Origin: CALGDE01 sp964655355
GTDB lineage: Bacteria; Cyanobacteriota; Cyanobacteriia; CACIAM-69d
NCBI GenBank assembly: GCA_964655355.1
Contig: CAZZMD010000002.1
Span: 62,001 to 126,000 of the forward strand
Reading direction: 5' to 3'
Length of the DNA: 64,000 nt
The notes under the pieces were generated by a model. The model was not told where the DNA came from. It ran no database searches and saw only the letters and a list, made by a program, of their open reading frames with translations. The position numbers and the translations under genes were made by a program. This document shows positions 17,377 to 26,045 of this stretch, piece after piece (the stretch's first letter is position 1; each line of letters starts with the position of its first letter).

Positions 17377-17569
17377 GGGCGGCGTTCGTCCTTCTCGGGT
17401 GGTTATCAGCGTTATCAGATATTGACTGCCTTATTCAAGCCCATCGCGAGGGAAGCTGTCTAGGCGGTGTCCCCCCTCGCAAAACTTGGCAACATCTGAT
17501 GTCTACATTAACCACTGGGACTGAGACGTAAGCCCAGGGTCCATGGCAGGGGTCTCCATAGGTCGATCC

Positions 17570-18493
17570 CTACAGGTCGATCGCGTAAACCCAGTCGGAA
17601 TATTTCGGCTCCCGATCTTCCACGATCGCCGTCAAGGTTTCCCGCAGTTGGTCCGCAATGGGGCGATCCGTCGGCAGGGTGTAGTTTTCGATGCGGCTGA
17701 TGGGGGCAATTTTAGCGGCGGTGCCACAGAGGAAGGCCTCATCGGCGATAAACAATTCACTCTTATCGATCGCCCGCTCCTCCACGGTCAACCCCATATC
17801 CCGCGCAATGGTCATCACGCTATCGCGGGTAATCCCCTCTAGGACATCCTGCTCCACGCCGGGGGTGATCACCTTGCCATTGCGCACGATGAAGATATTC
17901 ATCCCCGTGGCTTCGCAAACCTTACCCTGGGTATTCATCAGAATGGCCTCATCAAAGCCCGCATCCACGGCCTCAGTTTTGGCGAGGGACGAGGTGATAT
18001 AAGCGCCCCCGACTTTGCCCCGCAGCGGCAGGCTGCGATCCTCTTGGCGATACCAGGAGCTGATCCGGCAGGAGACGCCGTCGCCCGAGAGATAATCCCC
18101 CATTTCCAAGCCGTAGATGAAAAAGTCCTTCTCAACGTTGTGCAGGCGGGGGGCGACGCCGAGGTCAGAGGTATACACAAACGGGCGGATATAGAAGGAT
18201 TTCGTGGGCTTGTTTTGGCGAACAAAACCGGCGATCGCGTCCTCAATTTTCTCGGCGGGCAAGTCGAAGTGGAGGAACCGGGCGCTTTGGCTGAGGCGAG
18301 CCGCGTGGCGATCGACCCGGAATAGCAGGATGCGATTGGGGTTTTCAGGGTCAGGGATGCCGCGCATACCGCCAAAGGCACTGGTGCCGTAGTGGAGGGC
18401 ATGGGTGGCGATGGACAGATTAGCGTCCTTGAAGGGGATATATTCGCCGCGGTAGTACGCAACGGGCAAGAAATTCTGGTTTAACGGGGCCAT
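17570..18493 (-). CDS. ilvE: Branched-chain amino acid aminotransferase
   Basis: 307 residues, the normal length of class IV bacterial BCATs. It transfers the amino group between glutamate and the 2-oxo acids of leucine, isoleucine and valine, the last step of their synthesis. Family signatures are ALHYGTSAFGGMRG near the N-terminus, the PLP-lysine region GGAYITSSLAKTEA, EATGMNIFIV with EGITRDSV, and the C-terminal AFLCGTAAKIAPI. The start ATG 18493 gives MAPLNQNFLPVAYY, typical of cyanobacterial IlvE. It stands about 135 bp downstream of ychF on the same strand; no functional link is obvious. Confidence 0.95.
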   Translation of the reverse strand: MAPLNQNFLPVAYYRGEYIPFKDANLSIATHALHYGTSAFGGMRGIPDPENPNRILLFRVDRHAARLSQSARFLHFDLPAEKIEDAIAGFVRQNKPTKSFYIRPFVYTSDLGVAPRLHNVEKDFFIYGLEMGDYLSGDGVSCRISSWYRQEDRSLPLRGKVGGAYITSSLAKTEAVDAGFDEAILMNTQGKVCEATGMNIFIVRNGKVITPGVEQDVLEGITRDSVMTIARDMGLTVEERAIDKSELFIADEAFLCGTAAKIAPISRIENYTLPTDRPIADQLRETLTAIVEDREPKYSDWVYAIDL

Positions 18494-18628
18494 GGCGATC
18501 GCTCCTTCCTCAGTCTGAGGGATCTGAAATATTACGGGTTTACGGGATTACGGATATTGCGGTGCAAATTTGCGGACGGACAAGGCCTGAAATCGGGACT
18601 GACTGGAATTGGGATTTATACGTTGGAC

Positions 18629-19723
18629 TTATACGTTAAAGCGGAACAGCATCACGTCCCCTTCCTTAACGGTGTAAGCCTTACCCTCACTGCGGACCAA
18701 GCCTTTCTCCTTAGCGGTCCCCATCGAACCACTGGTGACCAGATCGTCATAGCCGACGGTTTCCGCCCGAATAAAGCCCCGCTCAAAGTCGGTATGAATG
18801 GTGCCGGCGGCTTGGGGGGCTAACATGCCTTCCAGAATGGTCCAAGCTCGGGTTTCCTGGGGACCGGAGGTGAAAAAGGTGCGCAACCCTAACAGGGTAT
18901 AGGTGGCCCGAATCAGGGTTTTCAAGCCCCCTTCTTCGACGCCTAACGCTTCCAAGAAATCGGTCCGCTCTTCCTCCGACAGCTCCACCAATTCCGCTTC
19001 CACCTGGGCGGAAATAATCGCCACCTCGGCGTTTTCCTCAGCGGCAACCTTGCGGACCTGCTCCACCCAGTCGTTGCCCTCCGCTAGATCATCTTCAGAC
19101 ACGTTGGTGGCATAGATAATCGGCTTACGGCTCAACAGTCCCAGGTTCTTAATCAGGGGTTCCTCTTCGTCGGGATCAAGTTCGAGCGATCGCGCCCCTT
19201 TGCCTGCTTCGAGCACTTCCAACAACCGCGCCAGAATTTCCATTTCCTTCTGGACTTCCTTATTGGTGCGGGCCTGTTTTTTAGCGCGCTCCATCCGCCG
19301 CTCAATCTGAGCAATATCCGACAGAATCAGCTCCAGATTAATCACCTCAATATCCCGCGCCGGATCCACCGATCCATCCACGTGAATAATGTCGTCATCA
19401 TCAAAACAACGCACCACATGGACGATCGCATCCACCTCGCGAATATTGGCCAGGAACTGATTCCCTAAGCCTTCGCCCTTGCTTGCCCCTTTAACTAGGC
19501 CGGCAATATCCACAAACTCCATGCGCGTGGGCACCACGTTCTCTGATGCGGACAGCTTAGCGAGGGTATCCAGCCGCTCATCCGGCACCGAAACCACCCC
19601 CACATTGGGCTCAATGGTGCAAAACGGGAAGTTGGCGGCCTCAGCCTTTGCATTGGCGACCAGGGCATTAAACAGGGTGGATTTGCCCACATTGGGCAGT
19701 CCGACGATTCCGGCTCGAAGCAT
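18629..19723 (-). CDS. ychF: Ribosome-binding ATPase YchF (Obg family)
   Basis: 364 residues, the family's standard size. The P-loop is GLPNVGKST, switch II is DIAGLVKGASKGEG, and the nucleotide-specificity segment is TNVSEDD. It departs from the NKxD of GTPases, consistent with the ATP preference known for YchF. A coiled-coil insert (about 130-200) and a C-terminal TGS domain (about 280-364, VKEGDVMLFRFNV at the end) complete it. YchF binds the ribosome and modulates translation and stress responses. The start is fixed by MLRAGIVG, which opens directly into the first beta strand. Confidence 0.95.
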   Translation of the reverse strand: MLRAGIVGLPNVGKSTLFNALVANAKAEAANFPFCTIEPNVGVVSVPDERLDTLAKLSASENVVPTRMEFVDIAGLVKGASKGEGLGNQFLANIREVDAIVHVVRCFDDDDIIHVDGSVDPARDIEVINLELILSDIAQIERRMERAKKQARTNKEVQKEMEILARLLEVLEAGKGARSLELDPDEEEPLIKNLGLLSRKPIIYATNVSEDDLAEGNDWVEQVRKVAAEENAEVAIISAQVEAELVELSEEERTDFLEALGVEEGGLKTLIRATYTLLGLRTFFTSGPQETRAWTILEGMLAPQAAGTIHTDFERGFIRAETVGYDDLVTSGSMGTAKEKGLVRSEGKAYTVKEGDVMLFRFNV

Positions 19724-19909
19724 TTCAGGCGATGGGGGGACAAGTGGGTATGGGGACGCTTGAGTCAGCCCTTGCTCAAGGGCTCAAATGATTTAATGCT
19801 CAAAAACTCAATGCATCAATTGAGCCCTCAGCTTATCAAAGAAACTAGGCGCAGGAACGGGACAGAATTGCGAGAGATAAGGGGATCAGCGAAGGAATCA
19901 ATTAGGGGA

Positions 19910-20734
19910 TCAGTCAGCGATTTTGTTGACGCCGTTGCTGGGTAGGGTTTGGGGAATAAAGTCTGGGGCGATCGCCTCCCCTTTCATCCCTTGCAATCCT
20001 TTGCTAGCGATACGCACCACAGCAGGGCTAGCATCCCGTAGGGCTTTGGTTAATAGGGGAATTGTGTCGGGGATTTGGGCAGCGGCTAAGGTTTCCAAGG
20101 CGGCAACGCGGACCGAAGCCTGGCGATCGCCCGCCAATTTTTCCAGCAACGCAATACTTTGTACCGCTTCGGATCCCACCAGATGATCCGCCAGCTCATC
20201 CGCCACCAGGGCACGGACCTCGGGATCAGCAGAGTTACAAGCTTGTTTGAGTTGGGCGATCGCCGGGCGACTGATCACCGGAGCCACAATAATAACGGGC
20301 TCTTCTTCAGCGGGCTCCGGCTCAGGGGCAGGGGCGGGGGCAGCTACGGGCTCAGGAGCAGGCGTCGCGACCGGTGCGGGAGGGGGATCTACAGCACGGC
20401 TGCGATTATCCCAGGGGTCGGACAGGGGTGCCGGGGCGGGGCTCGGTTTGGGGGCGGAGCTAGGGGCCGCGCTGGTGGCTCCAGACTGGGATTCCAGCAA
20501 GGCAATGCGCTGTTCGTAGTCGTCCTGTATTTGCTTGACGGTGCGATCGTGATCCGCCTGGGCCGATTGAATGGCCGTTTGCATCCGCAGGGCAAAATCC
20601 TGCTCCAGATCCTCCCGCAGCCGCCGGGTCTGAGCTTTGTGAGCATCGTTGAGACCTTTGAGCTGACTTTGAATCAGCAGATAGGTCACCACCGCACCGA
20701 TGACCAACCCCACAATTGCCAACAAAATTTCCAT
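19910..20734 (-). CDS. Membrane-anchored HEAT-repeat protein
   Basis: 274 residues. A single N-terminal membrane segment (about 4-21, LAIVGLVIGAVVTYLLI) is followed by a charged helix predicted as coiled coil (about 25-85). A Pro/Ala-rich linker (about 88-155, with many PAP/PAPEP units) leads to three or four HEAT-type helical repeats (about 160-265: DPEVRALVADELADHL, QASVRVAALETLA, SPAVVRIASKGLQ). HEAT repeats of this type are common in cyanobacterial scaffolds and lyase-like proteins. No catalytic residues are visible, so a scaffold role at the membrane is the most that can be inferred. Confidence 0.8.
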   Translation of the reverse strand: MEILLAIVGLVIGAVVTYLLIQSQLKGLNDAHKAQTRRLREDLEQDFALRMQTAIQSAQADHDRTVKQIQDDYEQRIALLESQSGATSAAPSSAPKPSPAPAPLSDPWDNRSRAVDPPPAPVATPAPEPVAAPAPAPEPEPAEEEPVIIVAPVISRPAIAQLKQACNSADPEVRALVADELADHLVGSEAVQSIALLEKLAGDRQASVRVAALETLAAAQIPDTIPLLTKALRDASPAVVRIASKGLQGMKGEAIAPDFIPQTLPSNGVNKIAD

Positions 20735-21031
20735 AACCGCTCCGGACCATCCCTTTCAACAAGCAATTTCAAGGTCATCTGGGGGATCGGCGAGACCATT
20801 CAGGCTGATAGCAGTCGAACAGACCATTGCCGCTGCCCACACACAGTGCCCCATAACATTCAATCAAAACCTGGTATCTCCGCAAAGGACCTGTAAGGCA
20901 CTCCCGTCCCAACAATTTTCGTTGATTGGCCATTGATTTACCTTAGATAACCGACCCTGAGCAGCGATCGCCCCAAAGCGGGAGAGGGGGGGACCGATTC
21001 AGCGATCGCCCCTTTTGATCCCAGAGTCACC

Positions 21032-23611
21032 GTGAACCTTGATATCCTGAATCCGCAATGGTTCTCGATTGGCTCAATGACCTCCCAAACCTCTCCGTCC
21101 GTCTCCCTTCCCTCGGGCGTGAATGGCCTGAGTACTTCTGAAGCCCAAAGGCTGCGCGCCGCCGGTCAAGGCAACGATGTCAATCTCAAATCAAGCCGCT
21201 CTTACCTGGACATTTGCCAGGAAAATTTATTCACGTTCATCAACTTTGCCTTTCTCTTCATTGGCACCGTCTTGATTGGCCTAGGGCGATTTGGGGATTC
21301 GATCCTGCTTATTGCCGTCATCTTGGGGGGCGTCGTTGTCAATGTCATCCAAGAGGTAGCCGCAAAAAAGAAACTGGATGAAATTGCCCTGCTATCCCGT
21401 CCCAAAGCAGTAGTGGTGCGGGATGGACAAGAGCAGGAAATTGATCCCGCCGGCATTGTCACCGGCGATATTTTGCTGATCCAGGGGGGGGATCAAATCC
21501 TGGTGGATGGGCACATTGTCGGACAAGGCATCGTAGACGTGGACGAGTCTCTACTAACTGGAGAATCCGATGCGATCGCCAAAGAAACGGGGGATGAGGT
21601 ATTCTCCGGGACCATCTGTATCAGTGGGCGAGCCTATTACAAGGCGGACAAGGTGGGAGAGGAAAGCCTCGCCTATCGTCTAACCCAGAGCGCCCGTGAA
21701 TTTAAACGGTTTTATACGCCGCTCCAGTTAGAAATCAACATCGTCATCCGCATTTTTATGGGGATCGCCTGTTTCCTATGGGCATTGGTGGCGATCGCCT
21801 ATTTTTCGAATCTGATGTCCCTGAATGATTCGGTCCAACGGGCGGCAGTGATTGCGGGCTTGGTCCCCAGTGGGTTGTATCTCACCATCACGTTGTCCTA
21901 TGCCCTGGCGGCGGTGCGGATGGTGGGGAAACGGGTTTTGGTGCAGCAGGCCAATGCAGTTGAGTCCCTGAGTAATGTGGACGTGCTGTGTGTCGATAAA
22001 ACGGGAACGCTAACCGCCAATCGCATTCACCTGCAAGAACTGATCCCCATTGGCAAAAACACCCAACAGCGGCGGGATGAATTAGAAAGCATTTTGGGCG
22101 CTTATGCCGCCAGCGTGGGCAATGGCAATGCCACCAGCCAAGCGATCGCCAATGCGTATCTGGGTTCCCCCCAAACGCCCGCCTATGAAATCCCATTTTC
22201 GTCAGCCCGCAAATGGAGTGCTCTGGCATTTGAGTCCAAGCTGCCGGGATCAGATTTGACCGGGACATTTATCCTAGGCGCACCGGAAATGATCCGCCCG
22301 GGATTTGCCCCGGACCATGGGCTACCACCGGAAACCCTAGATCGACTCGCGACGGAAGCCCGTCAGGGATTTCGAGTTTTGCTGTTTGCCTATACCCCCC
22401 AAATTGGCGAGGCCCCAGCCCAACGGAATCAAGCGGAATTACCATCCAACTTGATCCCCCTAGCGGTGTTAGTGTTCAGCGATGAATTGCGGGCAAATGT
22501 AAGCGAAACCCTCCATGGTTTTGGGCAAGCCGGGGTCACCGTCAAAGTCATTTCTGGGGATAATCCCGAAACCGTACGGGCGATCGCCGCGCGAGTGGGT
22601 TTGGGGGAAAATCTTCAAGCCATCTCCGGTGCTGAACTGGATGCCCTCTCCGAGAAGGATTTTTTAGAAACGGTTCAAACCCACACCATTTTTGGACGCA
22701 TTACACCGGACCAAAAAGCCCATATTGTGCGATCGCTCCGAGAACAAGATAACTATGTGGCGATGATTGGAGATGGCGTCAACGACGTTTTATCCCTCAA
22801 ACAATCGAACCTAGGCATCGCCATGGAAAGTGGTAGCAAAGCCACCCGAGGGGCTGCCGATATTGTTTTATTGGGAGATTCCTTTGAAACATTACCCTAC
22901 ACCTTCTTAGAAGGACAGCGGATTCGAAATGCAATTCGGGATGTACTTAAACTGTTTATGGTCCGCGTCTTTTGCGTGACGTTGTTAATCTTTTCAACGG
23001 GACAAGTTTTAGGGACCTTTCCACTGATCAATAAACACAGTGCTGTGGTCACATTGCTGGCAGTAGGGTTACCCACCTTTGGGTTTCCCCTCTGGGCAAG
23101 GCCGGGGCAAAGCCGCGAGAAAAGTGTGTTGCGATCAATGCTTCATTTCGTCGTACCAGCAACGTTTACGTTGACCCTGGTGGGCTTGGGCGTCTATCTG
23201 GGTTATCTCGTCAAAAACATTTGGCAGGTAAGCCGAGCCACATCTGAAATGGTGGTCTTGGACTGGGATTTACTATCAGAACCTCGTACAGCTTTGGTCA
23301 CGATTCTGACCGTTTGTGGATTAATGATGGTGCCCTTTTTAAAACCGCCGTTAAAGTTATGGACGGGTGGGGAAAAGCTAGCAGGAGATTGGCGATATAC
23401 GTTGTTGGCAGGGGGGTGTTTTATCCTATTCTGCCTGGTGTTATTTGTCCCACCGGCTCGCGACTTTTTCGAACTAGCAACGTTGAGTGTTGGGGATTTT
23501 CTATTATTACTGGCAATTTCCACCGGCTGGTGCATTGTCTTGCGCTATCTATGGCGATCGCAAATCTTCGACCGTGCCCTCGGATTCCAACTCAAAGTCG
23601 ACAAAGATTAA
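21032..23611 (+). CDS. Cation-translocating P-type ATPase (CtpE-like)
   Basis: 859 residues from GTG 21032; ATG 21077 (MTSQTSPS) is an equally plausible start, 15 residues shorter. The phosphorylation motif is DKTGTLT (Asp near 322). The actuator loop is DESLLTGESD and the hinge motif is GDGVNDVLSL. About ten membrane segments are present, and there is no N-terminal CxxC metal-binding domain. Transmembrane helix 4 lacks CPC and has AGLVPSGLYLT, so it is not a P1B heavy-metal pump. The pattern fits the P2-like CtpE family linked to calcium uptake in actinobacteria, but the ion here is inferred. It is transcribed divergently from the HEAT gene, with about 300 bp between. Confidence 0.85.
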   Translation: MNLDILNPQWFSIGSMTSQTSPSVSLPSGVNGLSTSEAQRLRAAGQGNDVNLKSSRSYLDICQENLFTFINFAFLFIGTVLIGLGRFGDSILLIAVILGGVVVNVIQEVAAKKKLDEIALLSRPKAVVVRDGQEQEIDPAGIVTGDILLIQGGDQILVDGHIVGQGIVDVDESLLTGESDAIAKETGDEVFSGTICISGRAYYKADKVGEESLAYRLTQSAREFKRFYTPLQLEINIVIRIFMGIACFLWALVAIAYFSNLMSLNDSVQRAAVIAGLVPSGLYLTITLSYALAAVRMVGKRVLVQQANAVESLSNVDVLCVDKTGTLTANRIHLQELIPIGKNTQQRRDELESILGAYAASVGNGNATSQAIANAYLGSPQTPAYEIPFSSARKWSALAFESKLPGSDLTGTFILGAPEMIRPGFAPDHGLPPETLDRLATEARQGFRVLLFAYTPQIGEAPAQRNQAELPSNLIPLAVLVFSDELRANVSETLHGFGQAGVTVKVISGDNPETVRAIAARVGLGENLQAISGAELDALSEKDFLETVQTHTIFGRITPDQKAHIVRSLREQDNYVAMIGDGVNDVLSLKQSNLGIAMESGSKATRGAADIVLLGDSFETLPYTFLEGQRIRNAIRDVLKLFMVRVFCVTLLIFSTGQVLGTFPLINKHSAVVTLLAVGLPTFGFPLWARPGQSREKSVLRSMLHFVVPATFTLTLVGLGVYLGYLVKNIWQVSRATSEMVVLDWDLLSEPRTALVTILTVCGLMMVPFLKPPLKLWTGGEKLAGDWRYTLLAGGCFILFCLVLFVPPARDFFELATLSVGDFLLLLAISTGWCIVLRYLWRSQIFDRALGFQLKVDKD

Positions 23612-23749
23612 GGCTATACACCCTGGCGATCACCCCCAATATCGCCCCCAACAACACCGCTTCCAGTCCCGCTATGATTTGACTCGCTATGATTTGAACA
23701 GCGGCGAGATCCAGAATAGCGATCGCCCGCCCCCTTTCCCGGTCCCAAG

Positions 23750-24325
23750 ATGCTGACCTATACCATCGACCTCACGCCCTTCGTTCGCCTCAGCGATCGC
23801 CAGTTCGAGCAACTGTGCGAGAACCATCCGGACATCAAATTCGAACGTAACCACCGAGGAGAACTGATCATCATGGCCCCCACCGGCGGCGAAACCGGCA
23901 ATCGCAATATCGAACTGTCAGCAGAGTTTGTGGTCTGGAATCGTCGCACCAAACTGGGATATTTATTCGATTCTTCCACCTGCTTCAAACTTCCCAATGG
24001 GGGCAACCGATCGCCCGATTTATCCTGGATTCGCCGCGATCGCTGGGAGGCTCTGAGCCAAGCCGATCGGGAAAAATTTCCACCCATCGCCCCGGATTTT
24101 GTCCTCGAACTGAAATCCCCCAGCGACAATCCCAGGGATCTGCGGGAGAAGATGGCGGAATATCAAGATGCTGGGGTGACGTTGGGCTGGCTCATCGATC
24201 GCCAGGCGCAAACGGCGGAAATTTATCGCACGGGGCAAGAGCCGCAATTGTGCGATCGCCCGGCAACCTTGGAGGGAGAGACCGTCTTGCCGGGCTTTAC
24301 GTTAGACCTCGCGATCGTTTGGTAA
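23750..24325 (+). CDS. Uma2-family (DUF820) putative restriction endonuclease-like protein
   Basis: 191 residues with the PD-(D/E)xK fold signatures of Uma2 proteins: GELIIMAPTGGETGNRN, SPDLSWI (catalytic Asp) and APDFVLELKSPSD (Glu-x-Lys). A conserved KMAEYQDAGVTLGWLID follows. This family is strongly amplified in cyanobacteria and its biological target is unknown. No methyltransferase or other restriction component lies next to it. It follows the P-type ATPase by about 140 bp on the same strand. Confidence 0.9.
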   Translation: MLTYTIDLTPFVRLSDRQFEQLCENHPDIKFERNHRGELIIMAPTGGETGNRNIELSAEFVVWNRRTKLGYLFDSSTCFKLPNGGNRSPDLSWIRRDRWEALSQADREKFPPIAPDFVLELKSPSDNPRDLREKMAEYQDAGVTLGWLIDRQAQTAEIYRTGQEPQLCDRPATLEGETVLPGFTLDLAIVW

Positions 24326-24339
24326 GAGGGGTCGCTAAT

Positions 24340-25293
24340 CTACGGGGTCGCGGGGACCGCCTCCTCAGCACTCGCAGAATCTGGACCGGGCAACGGTGAT
24401 ACCTTTAGCCCAACATCCTGCATCGCCTGCGCCCACAGACCATAGGCCTCGGGGTAGCTCGCCAGGGCAGCCGATCGCAGTTCCGCGAAATACTCAAACC
24501 ACAAGCCATTGCGCTCCAGGATCGTCAGGCGATCGCTCCAGTTGGTTTCAGCCAACGGTCCCACCTGCGCCAATTCCTGCCGCACCGTGGTCAACGTATC
24601 CGATGGCAGTTTTTTGATGTCGGCGATCGCAATATGGCTATCGGACCGATCATCCGCAGAGGCTTTTGCGATACAGGTCGCCGTCACAAATAATCGATAA
24701 TGATCGCTGGGTTGAAAGACCGGTGCCGTCTCCGGCAATTGCCAGGTAAACCACTCCCCTAAGGCGGGAATATCCTGATCCTCAAGGGTATAGCTGAGAT
24801 TCAAGACCCCTTCATCAGGACCGCTATCATCGGGCGTATTCGGCGCAATTACAGCGATCGCAAAGCTAATGAACAATTGCTCATCGGGGGCCGCGGGCTT
24901 CGCGTCCACCTTCACCAGGAACGTAGGTCGCTCATTGGCGGTCTTGCCGATCACTTGGGAGGGGACCGCAATCTGAAGTGGATTATCAGAATTCCAAACG
25001 CCGCTGGGGCAAGCGCCCCGACGCTCTCCGCTCGACAGGCTACCGCCCGGCACATCACTAATAAACTTGGTCCGGCGGGTCTGATAGGTCTGCTGGACTC
25101 TGCCGTAGGCATTACTTTGCCGAGCGATCGCCCGCCCTCGGGAGGGGGACGGTGCTGCGCCTGCGGGACCGGCAGCGATCCCGGCGAGGGTCATGCCCAT
25201 CGCCAAGCCGGAGGCCGTTAGCCGCGATCGCCAGCGACGGGACAGGTCAGTGGAATGAGGGGGAAACAAGGGTCGCATCGTAGGGGCATCCAT
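24340..25293 (-). CDS. DUF928-like exported protein
   Basis: About 317 residues from ATG 25293 (MDAPTMRPLFPP). ATG 25278 or 25335 are alternatives. An N-terminal Arg-rich region and hydrophobic stretch (LTASGLAMGMTLAGIAAGPAGA) look like a signal peptide. The core fits the cyanobacterial DUF928 pattern: GERRGACPSG, then a beta-sandwich-like region (PTFLVKVDA, QLFISFAI, LNLSYTLEDQ). The C-terminal helical part (WSDRLTILERNGLWFEYFAEL) is also usual for these proteins. Function is unknown. The family is often found near CHAT and TPR proteins, but here it lies 18 kb from the CHAT cluster. It converges on the Uma2 gene with 14 bp between stops. Confidence 0.75.
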   Translation of the reverse strand: MDAPTMRPLFPPHSTDLSRRWRSRLTASGLAMGMTLAGIAAGPAGAAPSPSRGRAIARQSNAYGRVQQTYQTRRTKFISDVPGGSLSSGERRGACPSGVWNSDNPLQIAVPSQVIGKTANERPTFLVKVDAKPAAPDEQLFISFAIAVIAPNTPDDSGPDEGVLNLSYTLEDQDIPALGEWFTWQLPETAPVFQPSDHYRLFVTATCIAKASADDRSDSHIAIADIKKLPSDTLTTVRQELAQVGPLAETNWSDRLTILERNGLWFEYFAELRSAALASYPEAYGLWAQAMQDVGLKVSPLPGPDSASAEEAVPATP

Positions 25294-25398
25294 TGAAATC
25301 TCGAAGCGGAAGCAGGTATAGAATAGCTTACGCAATTTTACGGTAGCGCACCCCCATCAAAGCACCCTAGGGGCTGTGCCAGTTGGGGGTGAGGACCC

Positions 25399-25878
25399 TC
25401 ACTCCTCCTCCGATTCAAAGAGAGCCACAATTTCCGGGCTGGAGAGGTAGAGCAAAATCAGCAGGGAAACCCCCACCGCGATCGCCCCTGGAATAGAGCC
25501 GGTGGCGGAACGGTCGGAGAGGCGTGCTAAGCCATTCGCCATTGCAATGACGGTGAAAACCATCACAAGGGTCCGGGTCCAGGGTTTAAGATTCGATAAG
25601 CCGGATCCCACGGAGAACAGTGCGGTGGCTAGCCCAAACGCCATCAATGCCACAATCAGGGCCTGGAAAGGGCCACTATCTGCCGACGACAGTTTGAGGG
25701 TAATTCGCTCGATGGGATCCTTCAGTTCCGGGAGCAAGGCAGTTAGGGGAGCAACCAGCCGCAGGGCATTGGAGCCCAAAAGGACCACAAAAAATAGATA
25801 TAGCCCCGCGGCGATCGCCACAATGCCCATCAGGGAAAAAATCGCTGCAATCAGGGTAATGCCGAGGGGAACTGCCAT
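25399..25878 (-). CDS. Unrecognised four-helix membrane protein
   Basis: 159 residues from ATG 25878 (MAVPLGITLIAAI). A longer frame to 25947 adds 23 unlikely residues. Four hydrophobic segments lie at about 4-33, 35-48 (weaker), 68-95 and 101-150, and the tail is acidic (FESEEE). I do not recognise a family and see no catalytic motif. It lies between a kinase gene and a DUF928-like gene on the same strand, which suggests but does not prove a shared transcript. Confidence 0.7.
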   Translation of the reverse strand: MAVPLGITLIAAIFSLMGIVAIAAGLYLFFVVLLGSNALRLVAPLTALLPELKDPIERITLKLSSADSGPFQALIVALMAFGLATALFSVGSGLSNLKPWTRTLVMVFTVIAMANGLARLSDRSATGSIPGAIAVGVSLLILLYLSSPEIVALFESEEE

Positions 25879-26045
25879 GGAGAGTGAGTCAATCTGGGAC
25901 TGGGGGAGCGGGGGGCGGCCGGAAACAGAAACAGGGCACCGCTCCACATCGCCCCTAATTTAACGGGCATGTTCCTAACTTCCCAGGTTAGAAAACCAAA
26001 CTTTGTTAGGGGTTGAAAATCTTATCGCGCTCCCACCCATCCCCG

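Noticed and set aside
23612..23749. Possible small gene between the P-type ATPase and Uma2
   Set aside because: The frames are short and without a start signal; it looks like ordinary spacer.
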